Origin: Rhododendron vialii
Lineage: Eukaryota; Streptophyta; Magnoliopsida; Ericales; Ericaceae
DNA: 64,000 nt
Direction: 5' to 3'
Assembly: GCF_030253575.1 (NCBI RefSeq)
Contig: NC_080568.1
Span: 9,828,501 to 9,892,500, forward strand
The position numbers and the translations under genes were made by a program. The notes below the pieces were generated by a model. That model worked only from the letters and a program-made list of their open reading frames with translations, was not told the DNA's origin and made no database searches. This document shows, in pieces, positions 12,325-23,882 of the stretch (its first letter is position 1; the number at the start of each line of letters is the position of its first letter).

Positions 12325-12466
12325 ACACACCCCCTGTCCCTATACTCTCGTAGTGCATTAGCGCAGTGCGAGAAGAACTTTTCCTTATTTTGTAGGGATT
12401 TCTTAATTAACCGCCCCCCTCTCTCTCTACTCTCTCTCTCTCTACTTGTGAGCGACCTACCCACAG

Positions 12467-12473
12467 TATAAAT
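12467..12473 (+). promoter_or_regulatory. TATA box of the G3BP-like gene
   Basis: TATAAAT lies between a CT-rich tract (12416-12444) and the CT-rich untranslated exon, about 30 bp upstream of the probable transcription start near 12497. Confidence 0.6.
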
Positions 12474-12496
12474 CACACCATTGTCTCTCTCACATC

Positions 12497-13734
12497 TCTT
12501 GCCCTTGTTCTTCACGCGCAGCACATCCCTCTGTCATCTCTGTGTGCTTAGGTACTTTCACATTCGAGTCTATATCTCTGTATTTTCATGGGTATCTTTT
12601 TATTTGCGTTCTGATTTGTGTACCTTTTTTTCCGTGATTTTCTTAATCGTTAAAAGATTCGATTTTTACGTTCTGGGTTGTTTAATCTATGTGCAAAGAT
12701 TGTTTCTCTTTATCTAGAATTAGGGTTTTGGTGAGTGCTTTTTTCTCTTTCTGTATGAGTTTTTTATTTTTTTATAATTTTAACGAGGGAAGGGTTTCAT
12801 GTTTTATTGGTGATAGTGAAATATTTAGATTTTAATGAGATTAACCATTGAAAGGCTCGGTTTTTATGGGCTGAGATTGTTTCTGTTTTATTCAGATTAT
12901 GGTTTGAGAATTAGGACAGCTTTCTTCACGTTTCTAATGAGTTTTCTCTTTTACATACTTCCTCCTCTCCAAAATCTGTCGGTTTGCACAACAAGAACTT
13001 AAAAATAATATCTTTTGCATGACAAAATTAAAACTTTTCTCATGAGCTGAAGGAACTCATTGGTATCTAGTAAATTGTTAGTAAAATGTATTTGAAGTTC
13101 TCGTTTTGCGGACCAGACAAACTTTTTGCGATAGAGGCAGTACATAATTTTTGTTTTTGTTGGATTTAGGGTAAAATTTAAATTTTAGTTGGTGGATATA
13201 TGTAGTTTTGAACGAGTTTAATCATCAAAAATCTCTTTTTTGTTTTCTAGATTGGTCCATTGATGTGCAGGGATTGTTCTGTTTAAGTAGAATTAGGGTT
13301 CAACTGATAGCTTTTTTCAGATTTCAAATGTAGGTTGGTTTTTTACTCTGTTTCTTAGGCTTTCAAGGAAATCTTTGTGCTGCTTACCTTAAAGAAAACT
13401 GGGTTTTGTTGTACTTCATTTTCTTTTAATGTAGTTGCAAACTGCATTAAAATTATTCTATAGCTTAGTTTCACATTGATCTTTTTTTTAATTAAAACAG
13501 TATGGGTACGAAATCAATATTACGCTTCCATTTCTTGATGTTTTTGCTAGGGTAATTGAGTGCACACATATTTGGGTCTTCCTGTTTTTGCTTGGGATTT
13601 GGAATCAATAATAGTGGTAATGTTGAGATTTTTGGTTAAGAAGATAGGAAAAAGGATAAGGGACATTGAAAACTTCAACTGTGTACGCAGATTCTTCTTG
13701 TAGTGACAGTGGTTTGATGGTCATTTCAACAGAG
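12497..13734 (+). other. 5' UTR exon and leader intron of the G3BP-like gene
   Basis: A first untranslated exon runs from about 12497 to 12551 and ends at CTTAG|GTACTT. The intron continues to one of several acceptors before the start codon (for example TTTCAACAG just before 13733). The intron is T-rich and has no coding potential. Confidence 0.55.
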
Positions 13735-16700
13735 ATGGCAGAAACTTCTCCCCCTGCCCCCACCACAGAAGAAGTCGGAAACACGTTCGTGCAGCAATAT
13801 TATGGAGTGTTGCTTGCTCAACCTGATCTTGCTCACAGGTTTTATGAAGAATCTAGTGTATTGGGCCGGCCTGGCCCCAATGGACTTATGGTTAAAGTGA
13901 CAACCTTGCAAGTAAGTTTCTGCCCAGGGTGTTTATTTTGTAATAATGTATGCTAATTACCAGTTGTGTATAATTTGTTGAAGTCTGTGTGCGGTAAAAA
14001 TGGTAGAAATCTTTGACATGGATAAACTTCCAGTGTCATTACAGGCGTTGTTCGTGGTTAGGATCCTTTTGTTTCTTGGGATGGTTTACATAGACTTGTT
14101 ATCAATGTTTGCCACAGCTTAGTTTGCCATCTAATTGAGCACATAATTAATGGAAACAAAACATATGTAACCATTTTTTTTATCCTCAAAACTTACGTAA
14201 CTTACCATGGGATTTTCTTGGTATTCAGTCAAAGGATTAGGCAGCGTAAGACAATTCGTGGAAAACATTTAAGTTTGTTGTGAACTTTCACTAAATTCAT
14301 GATACTCACATACGTAAAATTTGTGGAATGTGATAATTGGTGTTAATTTTATTTTTCTATATCATTTATTAAATAAGGTGCCTAAGTCCTGATCTTGTCT
14401 GCAGTTCTAGCCATGATGTTGAATTGGCATAACGTCAAATTTTATGTATCTTGGGACAGGGCATTAAACAGATGATCCTGTCATTTGACTACATTGGCTG
14501 CAAGGCTGAGATAAAGACTGTTGATTCTCTGGATTCTTGTAAGGAAGGGGTGATAGTTTTGGTAACAGGTTGGTTGACTGGGAAGGATCATGTGACAAGA
14601 AGCTTCTCGCAAACTTTCTTTCTGGCTCCGCAACCAACAGGCTACTATGTATTGAATGACGTTTTTAGGTTCGTGGATGAGGTTAAGGCATCTACCCCTT
14701 CAGAATCAGAATTTAGTGATGCCAATGAGAACGCTGCGAGCACTCCTTCAACACCAAAGCAAGGTAGGTTTGTGCTAAGTGTTTGTTTCTTTTCCTTGTA
14801 GTTGCCTTTTATTCTAAACTTTCAGAAGGATTATACAATAGAAAGTGAGCATGTGCGGATTGCTTACCAGTGGATTGAATTGGTTTGTGATAGAGTGGGT
14901 TATGTGATTTCTATGTTTATTGGTCCCATTCTGTATTTGTTATTTACGTGATCGGTAATTTTATTCAGAGTCTGCTCATGCTCCTATTCAACTGGACCAA
15001 AGTCCAAGATCTCCCCCCAAGGCCGCAAGTCAGGGCAGTGAGGCCTGTGAGTCATCAGATACAAAAGATTCACCTGACAGCGACTCGGTTGTTAAAGAAG
15101 TTGTCAGCGAACAACCACTTAGTTCAAGCCAGAATGGTGGGCTCACAGTTTCCGTAAAGTCAGTTCCAAAGGATCAGGAGAATCGCCCAAAGATGTCTTA
15201 TGCCTCAATAGTGAGTTCATTGTGCATATGAGTATTTCGATTGTTTTTTATTTTTGGGCCATGTTCTCATCAGGGATTGTAGAGAGATTTGCTGATGGAA
15301 AAAATTTAGGGTTTTGTGAAAAGGGAAATCTCCTAAACTTTTTGTTCCACCCTTAAATCTGTATACAAATTGCTGCTCCAAAGATACCTTAGTGAATTAA
15401 CTTAATGATTCAGGTCTTGGTGTGAATGTGTTGTACATTCTTTTTCATCCTCAAAATCCCTAGACAACTCCTTGATCCAAACACAGCCCTAGTGAGATAA
15501 TTTAATGATTTGAGTCTTGGTGTATAGGTGGCAAAGGAGAGTACAGTGACTTCTCCTGTCCATACACCTACTGTAATTGTTAAAGCTTCAAGCACTCATT
15601 ACCTGGACCGGGCGTCTCCAAAAGCAGCAGCAGCAGCTCCTCCTAGTAATAACAGGGCCCCACAAAAGAGTATTACTCTTACGGAAGGTATGTACTTTCT
15701 TGTAGATTGATATGGATTTACGCAATATCTAAAATATTCTCTCATGTTACTGAATTTTACTTCATGTTGTTGTCACAGGTAAGGCCATTTATATTGGAAA
15801 TTTGCCTTCTGATATTACGGATGAACAACTTGATGAAGTTCTCAAGACATTTGGACCTGTTAAGAAGGATGGCATTCAAATTAGAAAATACAATGTATGC
15901 TCGAATGATTTTGTTCCTTATGTTTCATATCTATACTCTCTTCCCATCTTTACTCTGAAACTCCTCTGAGCAGGATGGGTTCTGTTACGGATTTGTGGAA
16001 TTTGTATCCTCCAGTGCTGCGCGTAGTGCAGTTGAGGTACTCACAGTAAATTCCTATTGACTTGTATAATTCTTTCCTTCTGACTAACCCTGCTAACCTC
16101 TTTTGCATAATTTGTACTTTTTATTTTAATGTTGGTTAAGCTAATGGTACAATTTCCCCCCTTAAAGAAGGGTTACCAAATCCGTTTTCTTAAGAAATTG
16201 TCAACAATAGGGTTGTTTATCTTTCATGTGGCCCTGTAATTTAAACTGCTTCCTCATGAAGATTTGTGTGATATTTCAGGCTCATCATATCATGATCGGA
16301 TCAAATGAAGCTTATATCACGGAGAAAAAATCTCCCAATCAGGGCAAGTGGAACTATACAACTCCCTTCGTTTTTTATTGTAGTCTAACGAAGGTGGCAT
16401 CCTTTATGTCTGTCTCTTGTAAGAATTTGACAAGGAAAAATATGCTGGCCGACTTTGAAAAAGTTCACCAAATACTCCGAAACTAGCCTACTTTCCTGAA
16501 TTGTTTGATAGCTTTCCTGAATTGTTTGATAAATATAGTTGGCTCATGTTTTTTTTTTTTTTTCAAATACAACATTCAGAAAAGGTTAGCTAAAAGCTTT
16601 TAAAAAAATTATCGTGAACATAATTCAAAAAATGAATTAAGTTCTTAGATATTGTGTGCAGTTCAAAAAAAAAGAAAAGAGTTGGACACTACTAAGATGT

Positions 16701-16954
16701 TATTTGTTCTTACAGCTAGCAATGGCAGAGGGAAGTTCGCATCGGGAAAGGGTGATTTCCGCAATGACAGTTACAGGAACCGGGAAAACGTTCGTGAAGG
16801 TCGTAGCTATGGCGGATCTCAAAATGGGAACCGTGATGGTGATTTCGGGGGTCAGTACAAAAGCCCTAGGGGAAGCAATGGAGAAAGTCGTCAGAGGGTG
16901 TACCAAAATGGGGGTGGAAGCACACCCCGGGGCCGGTCAAGTGGCTCCAAGTAG
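13735..16954 (+). CDS. G3BP-like protein with NTF2 and RRM domains, 454 aa, 8 coding exons
   Basis: Exons: 13735-13911, 14460-14763, 14969-15210, 15528-15687, 15779-15894, 15974-16036, 16280-16343, 16716-16954; phases agree throughout. The N-terminus (MAETSPPAPTTEEVGNTFVQ, to about residue 130) is an NTF2-like domain, with QYYGVL, RFYEESS and the typical YYVLNDVFRF end. An acidic Ser/Pro linker follows. An RRM at about 295-375 carries RNP2 AIYIGNLP and RNP1-like GFCYGFVEF. The tail is Gly/Arg/Asn-rich. This is the plant RasGAP-SH3-binding-protein (G3BP) layout; family members bind RNA and join stress granules in the cytoplasm. Intron 7 uses a GC donor (CAGG|GCAAGT), required to keep the frame. 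An in-frame ATG at 13717 could add six residues if that segment is exonic. Confidence 0.93.
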
Positions 16955-17386
16955 ACTGCAGTATATCCTACCAATAAGAGACAGCTGCCTGCTTGAAATA
17001 GGTTGAAAAATATCATTTTTAATTATTTTGAAGATTTCTTTCTTAGGCATTTGAGGCTAACGTTGAGGTGAAAGGTGTTTTCCTTAGATTAGAAAAAGGG
17101 GGAAAAGAACAATCTACAACTTTTTTTTTGTAATTACACAACAATTTTCTCTCTAATTTAGTGTCAAAGGGCTTTTATTCATGATGGTACAGTATTCTCT
17201 CTGTGTGTGTGTGTGTGTATGGAGTCTATGGACGTTGGGATGTCTGAAGCTGCAATATAGGGTATTGCCCACTTGTGCTTAGCCTTGGTCAGCCTTGTAT
17301 CTTTGAACTTCTAAGCTCCATGGATTTACAAGAGAATGATTTGTAGTTCGTTATTTTATTTATTTATTATTATTATTATTATTTTT

Positions 17387-17425
<39 letters not shown>

Positions 17426-18187
17426 AAGGGGATCTGTCATGGTAGCAGAGGTACACTTGGCTGTTTTGGGCTCTCAAGCATAGGAATGAGCTGCAATGTG
17501 AAGATTACTGATCCTCGTGATTGCTCTTTGCCCTTACATTGTGTTTTGATTCTTTTAAAGAGTATAAAACGAATGAGCTGGAATAAGAAGATACTAATTC
17601 CAAGAGACACCTGGTTATAAACAGAAGAAGAAGATAATTTTTCCAGTTAACTTATGATCTCAGGGAAGCACTTTCTTATTTCCAATACAACGCGGAAGTA
17701 TTTTTATTTTTATTTTTCAAATGGAAAAAGCTCATTAGAACATTCACAGAAAATAACTAGCCAGTCACATTCAACCACCACCGTGAGTAGATTTTGAGTA
17801 CAACAGTAACACCAAGTAAGAGGTGTCAACGCCTGCACCCAGTAAATTGATTTTGCCATAACAGGAGTAAGAACACTCTCTAGGACCAAGGCAAGGCCTT
17901 AGACATGCTCCCGAGCAGAACGGCGAAAAAAGATTTATGTGCATTAAAGAATCCATTCTAAAGTAGCACTATGTACCTAAATAAGAAAGGCATTATATGA
18001 AGACCTGCAATATACAGATTATACCAGTCCAACCACAACTTTTGTTGGGAGACCTGAAATTTTTCCATTTTCTAGACAATAAGGAAGACCTCCATCTGCC
18101 ATTCTTTCTATTCTATGTTCAAATGATTTGTACATTGCCTATCTATAATCCTATATTTGTTTCTCATTGTCAATCAATGGAATACAT
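16955..18187. other. 3' regions between convergent G3BP-like and POLAR-like genes
   Basis: This holds the 3' UTR of the plus-strand gene (to about 17330, with a GT repeat at 17202-17218). It continues through a homopolymer tract and the 3' side of the minus-strand POLAR-like gene. No further gene is seen. Confidence 0.45.
17382..17425. repeat. T15-G29 homopolymer junction
   Basis: Fifteen T residues (17382-17396) are followed directly by 29 G residues (17397-17425), after ATT repeats at about 17366-17381. A G-run this long is rare in plant DNA. It may be real or inflated by sequencing or assembly. Confidence 0.9.
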
Positions 18188-21100
18188 CTAACTAGAATTC
18201 AAAACCGTGGACAACCCTTGCCTGGATTTCTTCACTATTTGTCTTATCAGAAGTTCATCATCGCTTTCTCCATCTTCACTCTCCGCAGCAACTTCACTTG
18301 ATCCCCGACTCCTTAATATCCGCTCTTCCAACGTCCCGATCAAATTATCACGACCCTTATTTTGACCCTCGCCAAGTCGTTTATGATAACGAGGAATCAC
18401 TTCCTCAATATGGCTATTGCGACATGCTGCATCTGGCGTTTCTTGATTTGAATCTGCCACCCAGATTATCTCATCATAAGCCTCACTGCGAGCATCCAAA
18501 CCTTCCCCTGACAAATTTATCTCAAAAGGTTGGTCCATTTCATAGACTTCATTTACGTTTGGGCTTCCTGGGGTTGATGAGGCCATATTCGTCTGAGAGA
18601 TTCGGTGTTGCCATTTGAGAGACTGCACCTTTTTCTGGCTGTTTTGAAGAGCTGCCTCTAGCTCCTCTATTCGTGCTTCAAGTCTCGATTTAATTACCTC
18701 ATGAAGTCGCAAGCTCAGCTCCCTAGGTGAGACTGCATAGTTTGCAGTCTGAGTGTGGTCGGCAGGGGTCCAACTTGCATCTGAGTCTGATCGAGATTGC
18801 ACCAAACCTACTTTTAAGTCTCCTTGAATCACCTCTGCTTCAAAGTCTGGATTGAGCTGCAACAAAGTAACTCAAAACCTATAAATCTCTGCTAGTCACA
18901 TCATACACAACAAAAACTGATCATGCAGTTTATGAATATTTCAATGTCAATTAGTGAAATATCTCTCTGACTCTATCAGTTCATCATCTTCAAATCCATT
19001 GATAGAAAGACATCCAGCAGGCATTGGGACAAATGATCAAACGCCAAAAAAATCATGATTGCACAAGAAAAAGACAAGACGGAAATACTTCAAAAGTTAT
19101 GCAGTTAAATTCTTCTCGAGGAAATAGGAAACTTTATTAGCATGAAATGTTGAGGTTCTAAGAACAAAACTCGTCAAACTGGAAACTCTAGACTCATGGA
19201 GAAGGTGAAATCCTGTTTCAAATCGTAGATCCACAATCGTAGATCCACTAGTGTTGGCACGCCTCTGCCTTAATAACTCCAAATAATTGAAAATTCTCCA
19301 AAGTCTATCATATTCTTACCTTAAGATCCTGTCTCAAATTCAGACGCCCTAAAACTGCCTCTTAGATTTTCTAAGTTTCATGCAAGGTGACATTTCTCAA
19401 AATAGCTGTCCATATAATGTCCATAACCAAAGGTCATGTGCGACATTCTAACTATTGCTTTAAGGGTCTTAAAGTGCAACAAATATAAAGTCTGAGAAAT
19501 CAAGTTTGGATTACGATAAAACAATAATGATGTCATCTTGTGGACATGAAACACTTCCAATTCCCAAAACACCACGCACCCGATTCGTACACGCATCTAT
19601 GTGTACATTCCCATAACCACTTCAACTTCCTTCCCCCAGGCCATAGAAAAAAAACCCTCAAACCCCCACACAATCTCTCTCTCTCTCTCTCTCTGCACTC
19701 CGATGGGTCTGATTGATGTGACGCAAGTGGCAACGGGTCTCAGCGTCTTGGCCGGAGCAGTTTTTCTCAAGTCGGTGATGGACCAGAAACCCACGATGGG
19801 CCTGACCCAGTTCCAGAGGTGCCCGAGCTGCAACGGGTTGGGCTGAGTCGCCTGCCTCTGTTCCCGCTGGTCCAAAGGTGACGTCAGGTGCTGGACTGGA
19901 GAAATAGTCCACAACAGTATCATGTACAGAAAAAAGGAAAGGGGAAGAAGTGAATTATTGGATCTCGTTTTAACCAAGAGCAAGGCAAGATTATGACTGT
20001 CGAGTAATATGGCTCAAGATAGGAGTGAGCTGAGGAAGGGCACTGCCTACGATAAGGATCGAAGACACAACTCATATAGTTCAAAAACTTGGCCTGCGTT
20101 GAGGAAAATGGTGAAGCACGATTTCTTGAGCCAAACCAGACACTTTAAATACAGTTCAAGTTTTCATTTTATTGTCTTCCATACCACAAAACAATAAGCA
20201 CCAAAATAATCATCACAAAAAACATCTAAGTTAAAAGGCTGAAAACGTGATCAATGTCATTACATTATGAAACCCATGACCAGGAATTTTAATCGATTCC
20301 TTTAAGAAAACAAACAGCAGTCAACAGAGAAAAGATGCCACTAGGAGAAGCCACCTCAATTAGGAGTTTAAAACCAGCCAATACTGTTTTATTTTGCCTC
20401 TCGTATCCATACGATTTCGCACTTCTCGACAAATCTAATCTGTTTCATTATTCTAAGAGGCTATTCTATTCTACGTAATGAAGAACTTGTTATTCTTAAC
20501 TCTTGGGCTCACGAATTCCTATCTAAATTACCCGCAAATGCAATGGTGGCCTCGGGTTCAGCAATAACGACCTTCCCCAACAACAACAACAACAACGACG
20601 ACAACAACAACAACAGAACCCATGTAGTCCCTAATCATTGGAGGTATGGGCGGGGGAGGATTGGAGACAGACCTAACCTTTGGCAATATGCACAAAATGG
20701 CTGCTCTCAAAATACCACTCAAACAGTGGCCCCCCTATACCTGTTTTGCTGCGGAACCATGCCCCAAAATCAAAGCCAAATGGCATCAGAGAGGGCAGAC
20801 CTAGAGATCCAATTCAATAATGACCTTCCCCAACATACCAAAACTAGCTATCACCCCACCAGTTGTAGGAGATGCAAGGATTGATATATAAAATCGTTTG
20901 GCATCTAATTAAACCCATGACCAGGAATTTTAATTGATTCCTTTAAGAAAACAAACAGCAGTCAACAGAGAAAAGATGCCACAAGGAGAAGCCACCTCAA
21001 TTAGGAGTTTAAAATAAGCCAATACTGTTTTATTTTGACTCTCGTTTTGCTACTCATGAACTTACCAGTAGCATCTTCTGATCGCCTTTTACATTGATGG

Positions 21101-23882
21101 CCAACTTGATGGTAGCATGGGCCACAAAACGGTGATCATGAGATTTGCAGTAGGAAAATTCAGGAGCATCCTTAAACTAGTAAAAGGGACTAAAATTGCT
21201 GGGAGCATCCCAATATTGAAATAGAAGAGAATTATGGCTCCAAAATAACATCATAGAATAAACTGCTAGTAACACAATAATGCGTGCAGTTGAATTTTTG
21301 TATATTCAGGGGTTGTTACCTCAACAAAATCAGATATACTTTCCAAAGTAGATGCTTTCATGTTTAGTTCCAACCTCTCCAGTTCAGCTTCAAGTTCTGC
21401 CTCAATTTTACTCATTAACTCATGGCTCTCTACTTCCTGATCATCCAGCTCTTTCCTCTCGTGTTTTGCAGATTTCTGTTTAGAGGAAGATGCAATGGGT
21501 TCTGGATTGCTGGAGGAACAATCAGTTGTCACCTGGGACTGATGGTATTCACCAGCTATCTCCTTCACAGTTAGCATTGCTTTCATCTCAAGCTCCTCTT
21601 GCAAATCTCTCACCAAATTCTCACTCTGCTTCAACATTTCACTTAGGTCGTCCATTTCTTTTTTATTTGATATGATGGTTGATATTATGCCAATAGTGAT
21701 CCCAATAATGAAGAGTAGCATTCCTTCGGGTGAGCCTGACACCAGTAAGAAGTAATGTATTAAAGGGCCCGTGGCATTGAAAAGGCAAAAAGAGCATGAA
21801 GCAATTAGTATAAGTTTTCACTTATGAACATATATACCTATGTTCATCGAATGTGGATTGTTCCAGCACGAGGAACAAGACGGGACAGTGGTATGCCACA
21901 TGTCGTAAATTGTGGTACGGTCCAGGTAGGTTTTCGTCTGGACGGTGGTTAAGTCCGTCAGACGCAACGCGACTAGGGAAATACATTTTTGGGGTTTTTA
22001 TAAAAGGTTAGAAGCCTATTTCGGTTAGGATTTGTTAGGAAAGTACTCTCTTATCATAAATACTTGTATTTGGATTCATTATTTACATGTGAGAGGCAAT
22101 ATAATAGTCTCAAAAAGGGTTTGGGGAAAGAGAACTTGTTTTTGGACTTGGTTAGATTTTAGAGGGAGTTGCTGCAGAAACACCTCTTTGTTGCTCGTTT
22201 GAGCATTCATTTTCCTTTGCATTAGTGGAAGCCTTTGATCAACTGCCAGTGGAAGCCGAACCACGTAAATCTTTTGTCTCTCTTAGTTTGATTGTCTCTC
22301 TCGTTTGTTTGGTTTGGTTTGCTTTGCTTTGCTTTGCACATTAGTTCTTTTCTTTGATTCAGTATTCATAACCATCAATTTTTCGTACTTCATAGTGCGT
22401 TGTGCCTATGGTGGCTCTCCGCACAACAGGGTTCCAAATAACGTTACAAAGTACCATATTTCGGAAGGTGTGTTCTTAAACATAAAGCATTTCCATGGCA
22501 AATGCACTGACAAGGAATCAATTCTGGCATGGACAATATGTGGCAGTGCCGCAGTTCATACCTCCCTGAGGTTGCTATGTGAGACACATCATAACCCAGT
22601 TGGAGATGACACCCACTTAGTTTCATGGCAACAGCATCTTTTCTGATTACTCTCATATTCATTTATAAAACCAACATTAGAACGTACGTCAATTTAACCA
22701 GATTCTTTAGCCCTACTTTCAACGAGGAAATATTTAAACCAAAATCAAATTTATTCCAGAACCTAGGTTTAAGTTCTCACATGATTGAGTAACTCATTCA
22801 TCCACACCTAAAAATAGAGCTAACTGATATGCGGCACAAGTGGCCATACAGCGCACATAACTATGAAAGAGCATACTTTCATGCATTGGTTTTGCTATAG
22901 GAACCCAAAAGACTTCTAGAAATGAATTAGCTGATGGTCAATATCCTGATAAGTAAAGAAAATACATGAAACTTCAAAAGTGCCAAAACAAGTTCATCAC
23001 ATCATGGGCCTATACCTTGTAAATGAAAAGAGAGTCTATACCTTGCGAAGGAAATGTTCCAACAGATAACCGTGTTGTGGAACTGCTCAACTGCCCCTTT
23101 CCAATCCTTTGTTCTGGTTTCCTTACGAGCTCCACAATACCAATTTGTTGCGGTGAATGGGTTCCCAAAGATGTGCTACTAGTATCTTCCAAGGAGATCC
23201 CAACTTTGTTCTTAACCCTACGTTCTTTACCACCATCCCGTACGCCAAGTGAATCAATACCCTCTCTTATCATTCTCCTGTTCCCATCAGTAACCAACAA
23301 CGGCCTCACTGTTTGTGTAAGTGATGGTGGACCTGACCTAATCAAGTAATCTTCCCCTCTTTCTTGATCTCTATACAGCTGGGCAGTAAGGCAACTTTCT
23401 AAAGAGTTCAGTGGTTTAGCATAAAACTCATGAGACCACCTACTTCTTAGTGGCCTTCTTCTTGATAATCTATTGGTATCAGATTTGGGTAAAACATCAC
23501 CACAATTGTCAAAACCCTCACCAACTGAACCCTCCTGACAACTTTGTTTTCCTTGGAATTCTGGAAGCAAACTAGTCATCGTAAGCACATTATAATTCTC
23601 ATAATTCCCTACATTTGCCAACATTGTAGCACCACTGCCACTGGTAGAAGCATCATTAAGCTGCTCATCTGAAATGTCATCCCCTCTCTCTGAAGATTCT
23701 TTCTCTAGTCTTCTTCGCAACCATCTGCGGAAAGGAGATGTTTGGTCCCGAATCTGCTGCAGCAAATCTCTGAAATCAGATTGCCGGGGAGTCGAATTCC
23801 CAGAAGATAATTCTGATTCCCCAGACAAGTACTTAGCTAAATACCCAGCACCAGCTGCTGCTGCAACAACCCATAAATCCAT
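18188..23882 (-). CDS. POLAR-like polarity scaffold protein, 641 aa, 3 exons
   Basis: Exons are 23882-23042, 21735-21320 and 18856-18188, with phases 1 and 0 (CAAG|GTATAG to GTCAG|GC; GAG|GTAACA to TTGCAG|CTC). The N-terminus [20 protein letters not shown] is hydrophobic. A long Ser/Arg-rich segment follows. Exon 2 starts [19 protein letters not shown], a probable membrane helix at about 281-302, followed by a coiled coil ([19 protein letters not shown]). Another conserved block is [19 protein letters not shown]. Exon 3 holds [19 protein letters not shown] and a second coiled coil. These blocks match the plant family of POLAR (polar localization during asymmetric division and redistribution), a cortical scaffold that recruits BIN2-type kinases in stomatal-lineage cells. 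The ortholog-versus-paralog question is open. Introns are 1.3 and 2.5 kb, the larger holding repeats and an antisense gene fragment. Confidence 0.85.
19703..19996 (+). pseudogene. Antisense fragment of a DnaJ-type Cys-motif gene in POLAR-like intron 2
   Basis: An ATG at 19703 follows a CT-repeat leader (about 19674-19694) and opens [20 protein letters not shown], a hydrophobic N-terminus. It then reaches CPSCNGLG, a CxxCxGxG motif as in DnaJ zinc-finger proteins. TGA at 19844-19846 stops it at 47 residues. Beyond the TGA the same frame continues with [13 protein letters not shown], plausible continuation of a cysteine-rich domain, then loses similarity and ends near 19996. The TGA would be CGA (Arg) by one CpG-type transition. 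I read this as a truncated copy of a host gene's 5' end carrying its leader. A very short functional peptide cannot be excluded. The parent family is my inference. Confidence 0.55.
20270..20404. repeat. 135-bp direct repeat, copy 1
   Basis: AAACCCATGACCAGGAATTT to CTCTCGT. It recurs at 20911-21045 with about 95% identity, 641 bp downstream in the same intron of the POLAR-like gene. Confidence 0.9.
20576..20823 (-). mobile_element. SINE-like repeat with TTG-type tail (minus strand)
   Basis: On the minus strand the unit ends in a GTTGTTGTTG-type tail (plus: AACAACAACAAC at about 20579-20615). Before the tail comes GTTAGGTCTGTCTCCAATCC, CCCGCCCATACC and GGGACTACATGGGTTC. This order resembles the 3' region of plant SINEs that end in TTG repeats. 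A second copy of the same unit lies at 53284-53473 plus 56122-56160, split by a solo LTR. No clear tRNA-like 5' promoter is visible, so this may be a truncated or atypical SINE. Confidence 0.5.
20911..21045. repeat. 135-bp direct repeat, copy 2
   Basis: Second copy of the unit at 20270-20404. The segment between the copies (20405-20910) contains the SINE-like repeat, so this looks like a segmental tandem duplication with an inserted or lost part. Confidence 0.9.

Noticed and set aside
16656-17006. Alternative frame over the last G3BP-like exon
   Set aside because: It is out of frame with the splice-consistent reading, which has the family's Gly/Arg-rich tail.
18298-18618. Plus-strand open frame of 106 codons
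   Set aside because: It is the shadow of POLAR-like exon 3 on the other strand.
21840-22440. LTR-like sequence in intron 1 of the POLAR-like gene (TATAAAAGG, CATAAATACTTG)
   Set aside because: Composition resembles a retrotransposon LTR, but no bounded ends or flanking duplication could be defined.
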